64,000 nt of DNA from Glycine soja (GCF_004193775.1 NC_041002.1:11010485-11074484), one strand, 5' to 3'; shown: positions 23,021 to 34,917, counted from the stretch's first letter. Notes: generated by a model not told the origin, from the letters alone. Numbers and translations: made by a program.

Positions 23021-23554
23021 TGTGATCCTTACTAGGAGCGGACGCTTGATACAGGTCATAGAGTTTGGATGACGCCACTTCCAGGGAGGGAAGATAAGTC
23101 AGGGTAGACGTAACAAGAATTACCTTGATAAGTCTGAGATTGCTTCAACAAGGAACCCAGAGAGAAGCTCTCACAAAATATTCACAAAATGCCAAAAGTC
23201 CCTTCTATTGAAAACAAGTTCAATACATATAGCATATCTGAGGTACAACTGGAAAGGCACCAATTTTATTTAATTTAAAATTAAAACAAAAATAGAAAAA
23301 AAATGGCATGGGCCTTCAAATTACTTTGGGCCAAAATGACAACGAAAAAATAGAAATAGAAAAAAAACATATTTGGCATGGGTCTTCAAATTAGTTTGAG
23401 CCTTCAACAACAATCAAGATTCTTGGTATGGGCCTTCATCATTGTCCACCTGAGCCTTGTTAAGTATGGCTGATACCATTTGTTGGAGGGTATCCTCTGA
23501 CTGTTTGGTCCTACTCCTGGTCATGGTATTTGGGCAGTTTTAGGATTCTCATCA
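23021..23554 (-). repeat. 5' LTR of the chromovirus (534 bp)
   Basis: The partner of 8717-9191, with TG...CA ends. Relative to the left copy it carries a 59-bp partial duplication around 23310-23400 and a small deletion (TCCCTG) near 23526. Confidence 0.9.
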
Positions 23555-23559
23555 TGTTG

Positions 23560-23990
23560 TAATACAGATGCAAGAATGAAAATAACAAACAACAAATAAC
23601 AAAATGATAAATGATAGACAAATGGCGGACAAACATATTCCTTCAGTCTAACCCAACCACTACTACAGTGCCAACTCAACACTTCTCTAACAAAATTGGT
23701 TAGACATAATCTTTTAGATGTTTTGGTGGGATGATCTTCATTTTGGGCCTTTCACTCGTGCTTGTAGTGTTATGTTGAGCCATGATTCCCTTCCTATCAT
23801 AAATCCTTCTACAATCTCTAATTTTGGATTTGTTGAGGTTTTTTTATTTGGGTTTATTATGGTGTTGGATGGTGATGGTATTGTGTTGTTAGGGAAACGA
23901 CTTCAATTCTTGCATATTTTTTTCTCTATAATTTGTGGTAATTTTTTAGCCTCCAAAAATCGTGTTTTGATTTTTGCATTTATGCAATTT

Positions 23991-24021
<31 letters not shown>

Positions 24022-24362
24022 GTGTTTAAGCCCCCAAAATTGCTACAAAAAACCCCAAAAGTTGTTTTTAATAAATAAACTAAAAAATGTCACGTATGTT
24101 TGGATAGGTTTGGATGAGTTTGAACCTAGCTCAGAGCCAAAAAATACACCATTATAATTTTATGATGACGAAAAACAAATAAAAATTTTACATGGACAAA
24201 ATTCGAACTTTAATATATTTATAAGACAAAAAATATATTTTAAACATAAAATATTAGATGATAAATTTAGGGTGGAGAATATTATTGTTTGAAATGGTTG
24301 ACAAATAGTACTACTTAAGTTTGCATAAAAATTAAAAAAATTCATTATTTTAAACACCTTAG
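23560..24362. other. Gene-poor interval with a (GT)n/poly-G run
   Basis: A GT run followed by about 18 G residues lies at 23990-24022. A plus-strand frame at 23718-24029 ends in that run and has no recognisable domain. The final eight bases, CACCTTAG (24355-24362), are the left target duplication of the hAT element. Confidence 0.5.
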
Positions 24363-25975
24363 CAAGATTATCAAACGTTGACTCGTAGAGGCTCCGTAAA
24401 CTCGACTCATAGAATCGAATCTTAAACTCGTAAGAGTTTACTCAATTAAAAAAAATATATTAATATTCCTATATATAACATCATAAGTAAATATTTCAAC
24501 CCTAAAATAAATGAAATTAACAAACTTTAACAATAATTCAATAAACTAACATAGTCCACAATCCACACCCAATGAAACTAAATAATATAGCTAGAGTAAA
24601 AGAGAATCCTAAATAACCCAATGCTTACACAAAGCTAGTAAAATAATGTAGCTAAAAATAGCACTGTTTTTTTTTTTGGTATTTTCCTCCTTATAGATAT
24701 TGTTGACACTTGCATAGTTGCATAATTCAAACCAAAGCATTACCAACGAGAATTACCAAAGGGATTAAACAAAAACAATCACCTCAATGCCACTTAAAGC
24801 ATTACACTTAAGATTTTTCAAAGTTACTGGCCACAACTTAAGATTTGAGGTGTTGTGTTGTGTGGGTTTTGGTTTGTTAAGTTTTTTTCTTCAAAGAAAC
24901 AACATAAGGGTCTAACTAGTGCGGCATGAATTAGCAAAAAATATAATAAGTTATAGACATTAATAAAGTAAGGTAAAATGGCATTGTGAAGGAAGGATTA
25001 AATGTTCATTATCAAGTATCAACTTCACAAACCCACTAACACTATGCCTCTAATTGGTGATTATAATTTATCACTGTCTAATTGTCTAATTAGGCATATG
25101 GCTACGAATTGGGTGGGGAATAGAGGGAGTCTAATTAGAATATTAAACACGAGTTCATAAGCAGAAAAAATCTCTACCACAAACTTTCGTAGAATCAAAC
25201 ACAAAATAATCACTAATCAAATTTGTTTCCAATAAACAATGGCATCCACGACAAGAAACAGTGAATCACATCAAAAGGAAGAAAACACAGAACTTGCGGG
25301 AACTTGCAGGATCAACAACAAAAACACGACCAAGTGAAACGAGATCAACAAGAACTTGCAGGATTCTGCGATTTGATAAGTGAAATGAGCTTGATGAGTT
25401 ACACCAACTCCACAACTAATTCATGCCTTCTTAACTAGCATTGTAAATAGCAAAGGGCAAAACACTTGACAAAAATAAAAAGGGGGAAAAATCACAATCA
25501 CAGTCATAGAAACAAGCAATGGTCAGTTAGTGAAGCCGTGAAGGGATCGAAAAAAACCTACTCTTGAACTCGCATAGACAACACAGTGGCACTCGAAGTT
25601 CACCGTTGCACACTCGCACTCGAACTTCATCGTCGTGGTCTCGCGGAGGATCCCTTCACCGTTGGACTTTACCGTCACACTCCGACACCAAACACGTCAT
25701 GAGGAGGAAGAAACACGATTAAGCAGTTGCAAGCAACACGAAGCACGAACCTTTGAATGAGGAAGAGAAAATGAAGTGTGAACGAAATTAAAAGACGTCA
25801 TTTTGGGTTTTTCGTAAACCCACATACTTGCGAGTCTACCTTAACTCGCCCGAGTCTGTGCTAACTCGGCCGAGTCTATTCTGATTTTAATTCTACTCTA
25901 ATTTTAACTTGATGTGGTTTCTTGGAATCAGAATCTTACTATTCTATGATTTAAAACGTGATTTTGATAACCATG
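24363..25975. mobile_element. Non-autonomous hAT-like element, 1.6 kb
   Basis: The left end reads CAAGATTATCAAACG. The right end, reverse complemented, reads CATGGTTATCAAAATC; 11 of the first 13 bases match, and the form is typical of plant hAT termini. Flanking 8-bp direct repeats are CACCTTAG (24355-24362) and CACCTTAA (25976-25983), 7 of 8 identical, as expected for hAT. No transposase is encoded. Subterminal regions contain repeated ACTCG/CGAGT words (24380-24435 and 25825-25880), the kind of motif hAT transposases bind. Internal DNA at 25560-25760 is less AT-rich but not recognised. Confidence 0.7.
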
Positions 25976-25983
25976 CACCTTAA

Positions 25984-27084
25984 CAATACCACACATTTAA
26001 TGTCTCTTTATCTTTTTCTTTCTATCATAACACATTTAATTTCTCTTTATACTTATACTTTTTCTTCTATTACGTAAGGATTTGGGGTGTTCATTAAATT
26101 TTTCAAATCTAAATGGAAGCTAAGTGTAAAAAAGAAATACTATCAAAAAACATATTTTAATGGAAAGACTCAAGAACGACTTAAAAAGACGATAGCGGTA
26201 GTTAAGCCATTAGACAGAATTTTAACCATCAACGCGCGAGTGAATAATAAAAACGCGCCAATCAACAAAGAGCTCAATAATTGCGTTGAAGCATGTCCCC
26301 ACTACGTTGACGGAGACCAAGACACACTGTGATCGAAACTCGTGAGACGCGTGAATAAGTATTTTAATTTTTAACTAAATTATACTAATTTTAATCTCTC
26401 TTTAATTTTTTATTTGTGTTTTTGTTTTATTATTTTCTAATTTTAATTTTAAATTTTTAAAAAATTATAATTTTAGTTCAATTTTTAATTTTTCATATAG
26501 ATACATATATTTTCATTTTCTACAGTATAATAAAATAAATTAGTTTATAATTGTTAAGTTTTAATATTTTTTATCACATCATAATATTAACATATTATTA
26601 ATCAACCATTAAATTAAAAAATTAATAAGAAAAAATTGGTGCTTTACAATTAATAATATTGAAAATCAGATTAAAGTTACAGTTTTTTTTTTCAAATAAA
26701 AAAATAAAAAAGCCAAAAATCTCATATAAAAAATTAAAGAGTAGCAAAATTAAAGTACAAGCGTAACATTTAGACTGCGTTTGATTTAAGGAGAAAGAAA
26801 AGACACAAGAAAAAATTTCTGTAGATCTACCTACATCTTTCGCAACCTATTTTAATTCAAAAAAAAAATCTCATTTTTTTATCTTTTTATTTCCGTCCAC
26901 AAAGCCAAACAAATTTCATAGTAAAAAATCTAGCAACAGGTCCCTCTCACAGCACACCTGATAAGTCATGATGAGTGAAGTCAAAAAGCTACTGACAACC
27001 AACAATTCTGCACCACAACTAATATTTTATTCTAGTATTCTCTTCTCAAAATGCTTTTGCTGCATATTAAGTTATCAACCCTTT
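25984..27084. other. AT-rich upstream region of the UGT gene
   Basis: No supported gene. A plus-strand frame at 26087-26332 (81 codons, lysine-rich) has no recognised domain. The DNA from 26390 to 26760 is very AT-rich. The region presumably holds the upstream promoter of the glycosyltransferase gene. Confidence 0.5.
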
Positions 27085-27085
27085 C

Positions 27086-27096
27086 ATTATATTAAT
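27086..27096 (+). promoter_or_regulatory. Possible TATA element of the UGT gene
   Basis: ATTATATTAAT lies about 52-60 bp before the start codon, leaving room for a short leader. A second AT-rich candidate (CATATTAAG) is about 25 bp further upstream. Position and sequence are only suggestive. Confidence 0.25.
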
Positions 27097-27146
27097 CTTG
27101 CAATTGGCTAGTTCTCTGTCTTCAAATTCCAACAACACCAAACACC

Positions 27147-28547
27147 ATGAACAAAGTTCACATCCTGGCGTTCCCATACCCAGCACAGGGCCACATCCTC
27201 CCACTCCTCGACCTCATCCACCACTTAGCCCTACGAGGCCTAACCGTCACAATCATAATCACACCAAAAAACGTTCCTATCTTAAACCCTCTCTTATCCT
27301 CGCATCCAAACACGGTCCAAACTTTAGTTCTCCCATTCCCTCCCCACCCTAACATCCCCGCTGGCGCAGAGAACGTCCGTGAGGTCGGCAACAGAGGAAA
27401 CTACCCCTTCATCAACGCCCTCTCCAAACTCCAACCAGAAATTATCCACTGGTTCGCAACCCACAGTAACCCTCCTGTAGCACTCGTCTCCGATTTCTTC
27501 CTCGGTTGGACTCAGCAACTCGCTTCCCAACTCAGTATTCCTAGGATCACGTTCTACTGCTCCGGCGCGTCCTTAATCGCCATCCTCCAGCGCTGCTGGA
27601 AAAATCTACACTTTTACAATTCACAGGGAGATAATAATATTATTAATTTTCCCGAAATTCCGGGAACGCCGTCGTTTAAGAGGGAGCACCTCCCCACGTT
27701 GTTCCTCCGCTACAAGGAATCGGAGCCGGAGTCTGAGTTTGTTAGAGAGAGCATGCTTCTTAACGACGCGAGCTGGGGATGCGTGTTCAACACGTTCCGC
27801 GCGTTGGAGGGTTCTTATTTGGATCACATTAAAGAAGAGTTGGGTCATAAGAGTGTGTTTTCGGTCGGGCCGTTGGGATTGGGTCGGGCTGAGTCCGACC
27901 CAAATAGAGGATCCGAGGTTTTGCGTTGGCTTGACGAGGTGGAGGAAGAAGCGTCGGTGTTGTACGTTTGCTTTGGGAGTCAGAAGTTGATGAGAAAGGA
28001 ACAAATGGAAGCATTGGCGGTGGGATTAGAAAAATCCGAAACGAGATTCGTGTGGGTGGTGAAGACGGCTTCCACGAAGGAAGAAATGGATGAAGGGTTC
28101 GGGTTGGTACCGGAGGGGTTTGCGGATCGGGTTTCGGGTCGGGGCTTGGTTGTAACCGGGTGGGCCCCACAAGTGGCGATACTGAGTCACCGAGCTGTGG
28201 GGGGGTTTGTGAGTCACTGCGGATGGAACTCGGTGTTGGAGGCGATGACGAGTGGGGTTGTGATTGTGGGGTGGCCCATGGAGGCGGATCAGTTTGTGAA
28301 TGCTAAGATGTTGGTGGAAGATAGAGGGCTAGGGGTGCGGGTTTGTGAAGGGTCGGATTTTGTGCCCGACCCGGATGAGTGGGGTCAGGTCGTGAAAGCG
28401 GTTATGGTTAGAGACAGTGCTGAGAAGAGAAGAGCGAAGTTGATGAGAGAGGAAGCTATTGGGGCTGTGAGGGAAGGTGGCGAGTCTTCCATGGATGTAG
28501 AGAAGCTCGTGAAATCGTTGTTGGAGCTTGGTGTTAAACAAGGATAA
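27147..28547 (+). CDS. UDP-glycosyltransferase, UGT89 family-like (intronless, intact)
   Basis: A 466-residue family-1 glycosyltransferase that transfers a sugar from a UDP-sugar to a small acceptor, probably a flavonoid or other phenolic, in the cytosol. The N-terminal acceptor domain starts MNKVHILAFPYPAQGHILPL with the catalytic His at residue 16; its likely Asp partner is in VSDFFLGW (residue 115). The PSPG sugar-donor box is complete, residues 339-382, from WAPQVAILSH through HCGWNS to MEADQ; the final Gln is usual for glucose donors. Length is normal and there is no intron. The start is supported by family alignment (only three residues before VHILAFP) and an ACACCATGA context. Resemblance to Arabidopsis UGT89B1 (for example SDFFLGWT, YVCFGSQ, CEGPD/CEGSD) suggests UGT89; the acceptor is unknown. 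It is the only intact gene in a TE-rich window. Confidence 0.95.
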   Translation: MNKVHILAFPYPAQGHILPLLDLIHHLALRGLTVTIIITPKNVPILNPLLSSHPNTVQTLVLPFPPHPNIPAGAENVREVGNRGNYPFINALSKLQPEIIHWFATHSNPPVALVSDFFLGWTQQLASQLSIPRITFYCSGASLIAILQRCWKNLHFYNSQGDNNIINFPEIPGTPSFKREHLPTLFLRYKESEPESEFVRESMLLNDASWGCVFNTFRALEGSYLDHIKEELGHKSVFSVGPLGLGRAESDPNRGSEVLRWLDEVEEEASVLYVCFGSQKLMRKEQMEALAVGLEKSETRFVWVVKTASTKEEMDEGFGLVPEGFADRVSGRGLVVTGWAPQVAILSHRAVGGFVSHCGWNSVLEAMTSGVVIVGWPMEADQFVNAKMLVEDRGLGVRVCEGSDFVPDPDEWGQVVKAVMVRDSAEKRRAKLMREEAIGAVREGGESSMDVEKLVKSLLELGVKQG

Positions 28548-30051
28548 GTGAGTGTTCTTCCTTAATCTATTTGTTGTGTTCTTTTATCTAAGTCTAACCT
28601 AGAGTTTACTAGACATAGTCTAAAAGCATTCAACTGCGACTGAAAGCATTCGAATATCAATTTGAAACATGCATACAAGATAAATGATAGGTCGGTTGGT
28701 ATACAACCATGAAGGACCTTGGGATCATCCTTTGTTAGCATACAACAAGTAAGGATACAACAAATACATAAGTGTCAAGCCTCTGGTGCTCAAGCACAAA
28801 AAGGTCTGAATATATTATCGGAATCCGTGTGGTCAAACCTTCCTAATCTGAAGCTGCACGATGGCTGCCCACTGATTGGAAAGAACACATAATCTTCTAG
28901 CCTTGGTGGATGAGCATGAAGAGAGTCTAAGTCCTAAGTGAGAATACAAATTTTATTTGGGAAGAAACTTCAAATGTGACTTGTATTTTCAAAGCAATTA
29001 ATGATTATGAAATTAAAAGTGTAATTTTTTTTTTTGATAAAATCTTATTAATATACGCTCATCATTAGATTAGATAGTGTAAAATAGTGATTCTTACACT
29101 TTGCCAGTTTTATGCATACGGTTGACTTGTGCGTGAACAACAAAGTTTAAAATTCTAAGAATATAGTTTAGTTCTGATATTATGTTAGATTTTATCTTAA
29201 AATCGTATAAAATAAAGTTGTTTAATAAATATATAAGCTATATTTCAAAAAGTAAGACAATCAATATGAGATTTAATTAAAAACATTTACTTAGTTCCTA
29301 ACAAACACTATAGATTTATATTTACTTTGTTTACTTATTAGCATTTGCCTTTACATTTACCTATTTCTAACACCCCAAGGTGGCTCTTAAGTCTTAACCA
29401 CAATTTAATAAATTCACTCAACTATCGTTTCTCTTCATTATAATTTTTTTTGTTTAACTTATGTTGTTTTTCTAATTTCTTATTCGTAGTTTTTTCCGCC
29501 CCGTTAAAGATTTCCACACACCTGCCTGCTTTATTTGAGTTGATTTCTTTTAGTTGATAAATTCTATCAATTTACTGATCTCTTCATTGGCTTTCAACAA
29601 TGACAGTAAATAAAAATCCGGAGACAATAGGGTGGTAAGGTTCGAAGGGTCAAGGTGGTTAATACAAGACTTTTCTTCATCTTTTCTTTTCATTTTTCTT
29701 GTTTTTCATTTTTTTATTGTAATAGGTCAATTTTTGTTTTCTGTAATGTAGTTTAGTTTGTTATTTCTTTTTTGTTTAATTTGTTGTGTGATTTAAACTA
29801 GACATTTGCCTTAAATGGGTCCGGGTAATCTAGCGAATTAAATATGATTTATCTAGTTGTGTAAAATTGTGTGATTTAAACTAAACACTAATTATAACCT
29901 TAACCTTCATTCTCCCATTTTTTTTGTCCCTTTCTAGAAGGAGCTCGGCTTGCGTAATTGTAAATAAGAGGAAAAAAAGCAGATAAAATAAAGATGGTCC
30001 CAACCATTTTACTTTTGGTCTTGCCAATATTCTCAAATTTTAAAGATATCT
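28548..30051. other. 3' flank of the UGT gene and gene-poor DNA
   Basis: No gene, RNA or element edge could be supported. A canonical AATAAA close behind the UGT stop is not obvious. The interval is AT-rich with scattered T-runs. Confidence 0.5.
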
Positions 30052-31150
30052 TTTTTCACAATGCGCAACGAAAACCTACTCTACTGCAACTAGTAGGGAT
30101 GTGAAAAATGTTGTACAATAGAATTGTGATTTCATTATAATCTTTTTTCGCACCTCCACTAGTTCAATGGAGGTATGTTTTCTTTGTGCAGTTGGGTGTG
30201 TGGAAATTGTACAAAATGAAACCATGATTTCATTGTGCAAGTGAGAGTCAATTAAGAAAGTATAATAAAAGTATGATTCTTTGCATGGTGTACAACAAAA
30301 ACAAACTTTCATTGTAATTTTTTTATTTATTGAAAAAAGCACAATAGAAGTATGATTTCTCTGCATAAATTGTTACATAATGAAATCCTAATTTTGTGTT
30401 TGTCAGAATTCATGTTACACATCAAAATCACGATTTTGTTATATTACAATTTAGTAATACAACGCAATCGTGATTCTCTTGTGGGACAAATTTACAACAC
30501 AACTGAATCGTGATTTTGTTAGCTTGTCAGAAATGATGGGATGGGTGCCAATATGGAAGGAAAGAAGCAAAAGGATATTTTAGCATTTGCCGCATTCATG
30601 GTAGGGGCCAAAAGCTTTGGAGGGCAAATATCAATTTCCTAAAATAAATAAGGAAGTAAATGTTGGGCTAAAGTAGGCCAAACTTAAGGAAGAAGAAAAA
30701 ACAAAGGAGAAACCAAACATACTCATGGACCTATGCCCACCCAGTTAACAAGTTAATGAAAAGAGGTAAATAAGGGTATTGCTATTTACGCAACCATTTT
30801 TGCTAATGGCATTACCCATGTGAGTGCTCTTTAGCCATATTCCAAAATTTCCCCTTGAAAAATTGCACAACGGAATTTGGTTTTTGTTGTGCACTTGGGG
30901 GTGTGAAAAAAAAAATAGAAGTATGTTTTCGTTGTACATGTGTACAATAGAATCGTATTTCCGTTGTTATTTTTCACCCCCAAATAGCACAAAATCATGA
31001 TTTCATTGTGTTATTTGATTTTTCCCACAAAATTCCATTTTGCAATGGAAGTATGATTCCATTTTGTAATTTTATTCTTACCTTGCATTGTGCAATGAAA
31101 GCAAAATTTTGTTGTGTTGATAAACACAACATAATCCTCATTTCATTGTT
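30052..31150. repeat. Left cluster of degenerate palindromic repeats
   Basis: Words such as CACAATAGAAGTATGATTTC, CAACGCAATCGTGATTCTC and CAACTGAATCGTGATTTTG recur about every 50-70 bp, in both orientations. The ideal unit is close to a palindrome around GAATCATGATTC flanked by CAACR and YGTTG. The stretch 30540-30840 between two sub-clusters lacks the repeat and shows no gene. Confidence 0.7.
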
Positions 31151-31424
31151 TTTTTTTTTTTTAATTTTAAAAAAGTATTTTAGTTTTTTTTAAAAGTAAG
31201 ATTTAATATTTAATATTATGATTTAACAACCATATTTATGGTGGTCTGACAAGCCAACAATGCCCTGTAGAGCTCAATGCAATTTGAACCGTCTATTTTG
31301 TCGATGCAATCTTGGTCGTTGCTGATGATTGACTCATGAGAGAACAATATAAGATGCTAATAAATACAAGTAGCCTAAGGCAACTCATTGCATTGTCTTG
31401 ATATTTAACCATATTGGATTGCAG

Positions 31425-33207
31425 ATGGAAGGAGTCGTTACTGTTGTGTATTACGATGGTGATGTTGTATCAACTTATGAGGGGGTATTGTTTGAATGTC
31501 CTAATGGTCCTAAATTCATTAAAATTAGCGAGGTAATGTCTCTTGTTGCTTTGAGGAAAGCAGTTACAGATGTCGTTGAAGGTGCAAAAAGTTTATTTAA
31601 GGTTTTGTATCGTAAACCTGTATATATAGGTGATGGTTGTTGATGCATAAAAATAATGTTCATACAAGAACAATTGAACCCTAGGCAATAGAAACAGTGG
31701 ACTGAAAGTCTGGTTATTGAATCCTAGAGACCAGTTGTATTCTTAAATAGTCAAAATTGTTAAACTAAACAATTGAAATAATTTAAATGATGATTGAAGT
31801 ATTTTGTGGTTTTGGTTTTAAAACAAAACAAATAAACTATTGCATAAAAGAGATTTAAGTGATATTAAAAGTGATCAGGGATTATGATTCACTAGTACCA
31901 ATTTTCCCCCAATTCCTGTACTAATGGAGTTCCTTTCAGAGTTAATTACCGATTCCCAAAGTCAATCAAAGTTTGTGATCAAGGTCAAAGGATGCTCTTT
32001 GCCTTCAATCAATACCTTGATGATCATGAATATATCAATTTAAGTCAAAGGATATAATGAATTCCAAGGAGGATCAATTAAGGATTAATTAATCTATCAG
32101 ACATTACCCAAATAGTTTGATCATGCAATTTGGTGTAAAACATTCTTTACCTAGGTCTACCCAACTTACATAGATGATCACCACAGTACATTTGATTAAG
32201 CATAGGATTAATTAGTTCTCAAATAAACAATAAGAATAAAGAAGATAATTAATTGACATAAAACATTGAGGAATTCTATTAAGAGCAGAGAAATGGGTAC
32301 AATTAGACAGTTACATCATAATCCCTCTACTAGGATGACTAGTCGCTCATGAACAAAGAAAAACTAGAAAGTCTATGAGAAATTAGCATAGACATGCCAC
32401 AAGGTAGGAATGATGATCACAATTCGTCTTTACGATGTTGTCCATGCTTCAAAACTCTCAAAAGCCCTCAGTGTTGTTAAATTTGTAAAATAGTTAAAAT
32501 ATGTTTCTACAAATTTTAAAGCCCTTATTTATAGCTTCCTAAGATAACAAACTTGTTTGAGGCGCACTACTACCGTGTTGAAATCTACCATGACCATAGT
32601 TGAAAACTATTGACGTTGAACTCTAGGGCATGATCAATTGACTACAACCATCATGACATGATTATGACCATAGTGAGTTTACTATGGTCGTCGTTAAAAT
32701 GTTGGTGTTGTTTGAAAAAGGGTGTTGTGATCTCACCATGGTCATCATGCTCACCAAGATTATGTTGGATACATTATGATCATGATCAAGTTGATAGAGT
32801 CTTCAAATCTTTGAGTAAAGTGCAAATTTTTACTCTTTTCAGTCAATTGAGGGGTTATACTTCTACAAGACAAAACAAGCATCCAAACGTGAGTTCTACC
32901 AACGAAATGCATGCAAATGACAAAAAACTTACACAAAGTATCACTCAAAAAGTGGTTTATTAGTTATATTGAGTACAATTGTATGGAGCTTAAAGATGAC
33001 AATGAAGTGGGAAATATGTTTTTCATCTTTCCATAGTTTAGTTTTAAAGGTCTGATCGAGTTGTATGCAATAGTTGGTTGGTCTCCAAAAGAAATCCTTG
33101 CCCTTCTACGTAAACCAAGATAACCAAGAACTGTCGAAGAGATCATTAGTCTAATGTGTGGATCAATGGCGAGAACAAGCTTTAATGAAGATGATAAGTC
33201 TAGGTAA
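31425..33207 (+). pseudogene. PB1-like N-terminal fragment of a plant mobile-element protein, split by an insertion
   Basis: The first part is 31425-31640: MEGVVTVVYYDGDVVSTYEG, then FECPNGPKFIKISE and YRKPVYIGDGC. It resumes at about 32966 as EYNCMELKDDNEVGNMFFIF. After a stop come FKGLIELYAIVGWSPKEILA and RTVEEIISLMCGSM, ending near 33207. This is the PB1-like start found in legume MULE/plant-mobile-domain elements. Between the parts lie about 1.32 kb of unrelated DNA (31641-32964) with no clear termini. Two in-frame stops (P*F and R*P) make it non-functional. TTGCAG precedes the ATG and could be a splice acceptor. Confidence 0.65.
31641..32964. mobile_element. Unclassified 1.3-kb insertion in the PB1-like gene
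   Basis: It is defined by the gap it makes in the reading frame: IGDGC on the left, EYNCMELK on the right. I found no inverted repeats, TG...CA ends or convincing target duplication. It has no coding capacity; a plus-strand frame at 32658-32963 has no domain. A broadly similar non-coding style is seen at 4290-5235. Confidence 0.5.
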
Positions 33208-33429
33208 TCATGTTTTTGATTGCAATTTATGTTAGTTGTTGTTGTTAATTTTCTAAATCCAACCAAAATTTTGTTCTTTATTACATTACTAGGCACGTGT
33301 CATTTAAACATAAAAACAAGAAAAACATAAACTACTAAATACAAGTTCATAGAATATAAAAAAATGTACAAAGAACATCATCAGTCAAATACATAAATAT
33401 AAAATAATACAAAATGACAAATGCCCTAA

Positions 33430-34917
33430 ACAAAGCTCAACTATCCTTGCGGTCACCTCCTCTACCACCTCTGTTGGCTTTCTTCCTTGACAGTAGCATC
33501 TCCTCAGCTGAGTTGCATCCAGCTGCAAAACCCTCATGTGCCATCAGCAGAAGTTGTTGTATGACCTAATGACTATCTGTGCCGTCAGTTACAACTCTCA
33601 TGTCCAACAATCTCTGCGTGGATGCTAACATAATCTAAAATCGATCCTACATAAATATTTAACAATACAATTAGTATTTTTTTCCATTAAAAATTTAAAC
33701 AAAAATGATGAAAATATTGTTTGCATTACCTAAAGGAGTAAATAGCACCTGATACATAATCTAGTATTTGACCACTACTAGGTTATGGTTGTGGTTGAGG
33801 CAGAGGCTGCGGTGAAATACAAGACTATGTGGTGGTTCTCCTTCCTATGGTAGAATCAAGTATGAATGAGAATGGTCATAATACCAAGGCAAGTAGTTTG
33901 TAGTGTAGGTCTATGGATCCCTATGTCGAACAACCTCACCCAATGCCACCACATGCTACTCCCACTCAATCCATGCCTCACAACACTTCCCATATGCACT
34001 CAGACGCTTGAGTTGGTCCACGGGAATCCTCTATATGTACCTGAACTGCCTTAAAACCCTTTCCGATAGATAAGGTGCCATGTCTGTTCCAACTCCGGTG
34101 TAGCCAGAGTAGTATGTTTAGTCCTTAAAAGGTATGATGTCTCTACATGATGCATATGAGGACTAAACAACATTGGTCATCTACAACCGATCCAACAACT
34201 CCTTGGTCCCAACAGCCTTGTCAATACCCCTAAACGAAACCACCTAGCCGCAAGAAGCTTCTCGTGGTGCTTGCGGTCACAATCCAACACCTTTTCACTT
34301 CAAGGAATGGTTGGTAGGCTCTTAAACACTCATGCCTGTAAACACATGAATATATTTTTAGCATTATATAATACTAAGAAACAAACAATTATGTTAAAAA
34401 AAACAATTTTTACCATAAGTAGCTTCATATAACATGCCATTTGCTTGCTGCCATACTTGCTTGCATATGACAATTAGTCATAAAGATAAACCAACATAGC
34501 TGCCCCCCAAGCATACTTATGGTTGCAATCCAAATCACAGAGGTATTGCAAGTAGAAGATTTGTACATGCAGATTCATACATGCTTGTCGGGTGGGTAGG
34601 GTAAGGCATAACATTGCCACCATGGCTAGCCAGCTTCAGCTTATCTTTAGATTGACCGATCCACACATGCCCAGCTATGTGGTCTTATAAGACCAGAGCA
34701 AAGTCAAATCCATGGGGTCTCCTCCAAACAGAGCTTTGGTGATACAACCAAGTTGTGCCTCTACCTCAAGTTGTGCATGTGCCTCTTTTACCTCTGGCTA
34801 CTATGTTGCTTGCTATTGTCTCCAAGCTAACTCTACATCATGACGTGCTGATGCAGTCACAAGTTGCTTGCCTCTCCCCTACCTCTGCATTGGAGACATA
34901 GGCAGTGTGCTTTGTGC
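33430..34917 (-). pseudogene. Plant mobile domain (PMD)-type transposase-derived pseudogene
   Basis: Read from 34917 downward. Recognisable pieces are DPMDLTLLWSYKTT, then NHKYAWGAAMLVYLYD and SKYGSKQMACYMKLLM, then an intron-like gap (about 34330-34412, with GTAAAAATT donor and TTTACAG acceptor). Further on come SERVLRQFRYI and YLPWYYDHSHSYLI. This is the order of the aminotransferase-like plant mobile domain seen in MULE-related elements and in MAIN-type host genes. Many stops interrupt it. It is convergent with the PB1-like fragment. Confidence 0.65.

Larger units (their letters stand above)
8717..23554 (-). mobile_element. Composite chromovirus LTR retrotransposon carrying a truncated Ogre/Tat element
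   Basis: Two homologous LTRs bound the unit: 8717-9191 (3' LTR on the minus strand) and 23021-23554 (5' LTR). Both start TGTGATCC and end CTCATCA on the plus strand. Next to the right LTR is a primer-binding site; next to the left LTR is a polypurine tract; so the orientation is minus. The likely target duplications are TGATG (8712-8716) and TGTTG (23555-23559), 4 of 5 identical. Chromovirus gag, protease and RT N-terminus lie at 19868-22024, and its extreme Pol C-terminus at 9014-9280. Everything between is Ogre/Tat sequence, so chromovirus RNase H and integrase are missing. Whether this arose by insertion plus deletion, repair capture or template switching is open (see findings). Confidence 0.85.

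Noticed and set aside
8712..23559. A perfect 5-bp target duplication for the composite element
   Set aside because: The flanks are TGATG and TGTTG, one mismatch; they are reported as likely, not proven.
23718..24029. 103-codon frame ending in glycines
   Set aside because: The glycine tail comes from the poly-G run, and the rest has no similarity I know.
24363..25975. Treating this interval as an LTR element or part of the UGT gene
   Set aside because: The ends are hAT-like with 8-bp flanks, and no LTR or exon features were seen.
26087..26332. Lysine-rich 81-codon frame upstream of the UGT gene
   Set aside because: Composition follows AT-rich DNA; no domain or conserved motif was recognised.
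27158..28217. Several long minus-strand frames under the UGT gene
   Set aside because: They are shadows of a GC-richer true coding region on the plus strand.
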